DNA of 61,413 bases from Nonomuraea basaltis (GTDB taxonomy: Bacteria > Actinomycetota > Actinomycetes > Streptosporangiales > Streptosporangiaceae): contig NZ_VCJS01000063.1 in NCBI RefSeq assembly GCF_005893125.1, forward strand, positions 1 to 61,413. Reading direction: 5' to 3'. Shown piece by piece: positions 61,395 through 61,413 of this stretch. The notes beneath the pieces were generated by a model. The model did no database searches. It was given only the letters and a program-made list of their open reading frames with translations, and was not told the DNA's origin. Position numbers and translations under genes: made by a program. The first letter of the stretch is position 1. Each line of letters opens with the position of its first letter.

Positions 61395-61413
61395 CTGTCT
61401 CCTATACACATCT
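61395..61413 (-). other. Nextera mosaic-end-like sequence (assembly artefact)
   Basis: CTGTCTCCTATACACATCT differs from the Tn5/Nextera mosaic end by one base (C for T at position 8) and sits exactly at the end. It is sequencing adapter remnant, not genome sequence. Confidence 0.9.

Overview
This window reads as a chromosomal contig from a high-GC actinomycete. GC-rich codon use, frequent GTG starts, an AfsR/SARP regulator, DUF574/DUF3224/DUF4192/DUF1707 families, an alditol oxidase and a type III polyketide synthase together suggest Streptosporangiaceae (Nonomuraea-like); the genus is an inference. The right edge is a true contig end, because the last 19 nt match the Nextera transposase mosaic end with one mismatch.

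Layout. (1) 0.1-12.8 kb, pentose uptake and L-arabinose catabolism: an ATPase plus two permeases of a ribose-type (CUT2) importer, then a ChvE-like sugar-binding lipoprotein with its own GguA/GguB-like ATPase and permease, a LacI-type regulator, and araB-araD-araA. Near-identical LacI-type operators sit on the chvE promoter and over the araB start codon, which makes this a plausible single regulon. (2) 12.8-38.7 kb, ordinary and accessory chromosomal genes: PLDc_N protein, alditol oxidase, F420-type LLM oxidoreductase, DUF3224, tRNA-Ala(GGC), a VWA lipoprotein, an asparagine-synthase-like protein, a type III PKS with a methyltransferase, a TetR/divergent SDR pair, a SARP/AAA regulator divergent from hemerythrin and SnoaL-like genes, an M20 peptidase, a MarR-GNAT fusion, DUF574 methyltransferase, a GlxA-type regulator divergent from an MFS transporter coupled to Pth2, DUF3616, a membrane protein and ftsH. 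(3) 38.67-56.29 kb, a 17.6-kb integrated element flanked by 17-bp direct repeats (16/17 identical), inserted 2 nt after ftsH. It carries a tyrosine integrase, a CI-like repressor, an excisionase, a RecA-fold ATPase likely acting in replication, a P27-type small-terminase-like gene, a tape-measure-like giant gene, a GntR regulator, a TraB/FtsK-type DNA translocase and a coupled Spd-like membrane operon. (4) 56.3-61.4 kb, housekeeping: DUF937, Maf, EI24, DUF4192, DUF1707/DUF4870 and a truncated RlpA.

The most interesting region is the element. It has the backbone of an actinomycete integrative and conjugative element (Int, Xis, replication ATPase, TraB, GntR) but also phage packaging/tail-type genes and no capsid, portal, large terminase or lysis genes. 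Beside the 3' end of traB lies a cluster of six perfect 8-bp GTGGCACC repeats plus one degenerate copy, a strong candidate for the TraB-recognised transfer locus (clt). Paired AGGGCAC motifs at 11-bp spacing at both ends are candidate integrase arm sites. A 39-bp dispersed repeat is translated in the same frame in two unrelated host genes (araD leader and an MFS loop).
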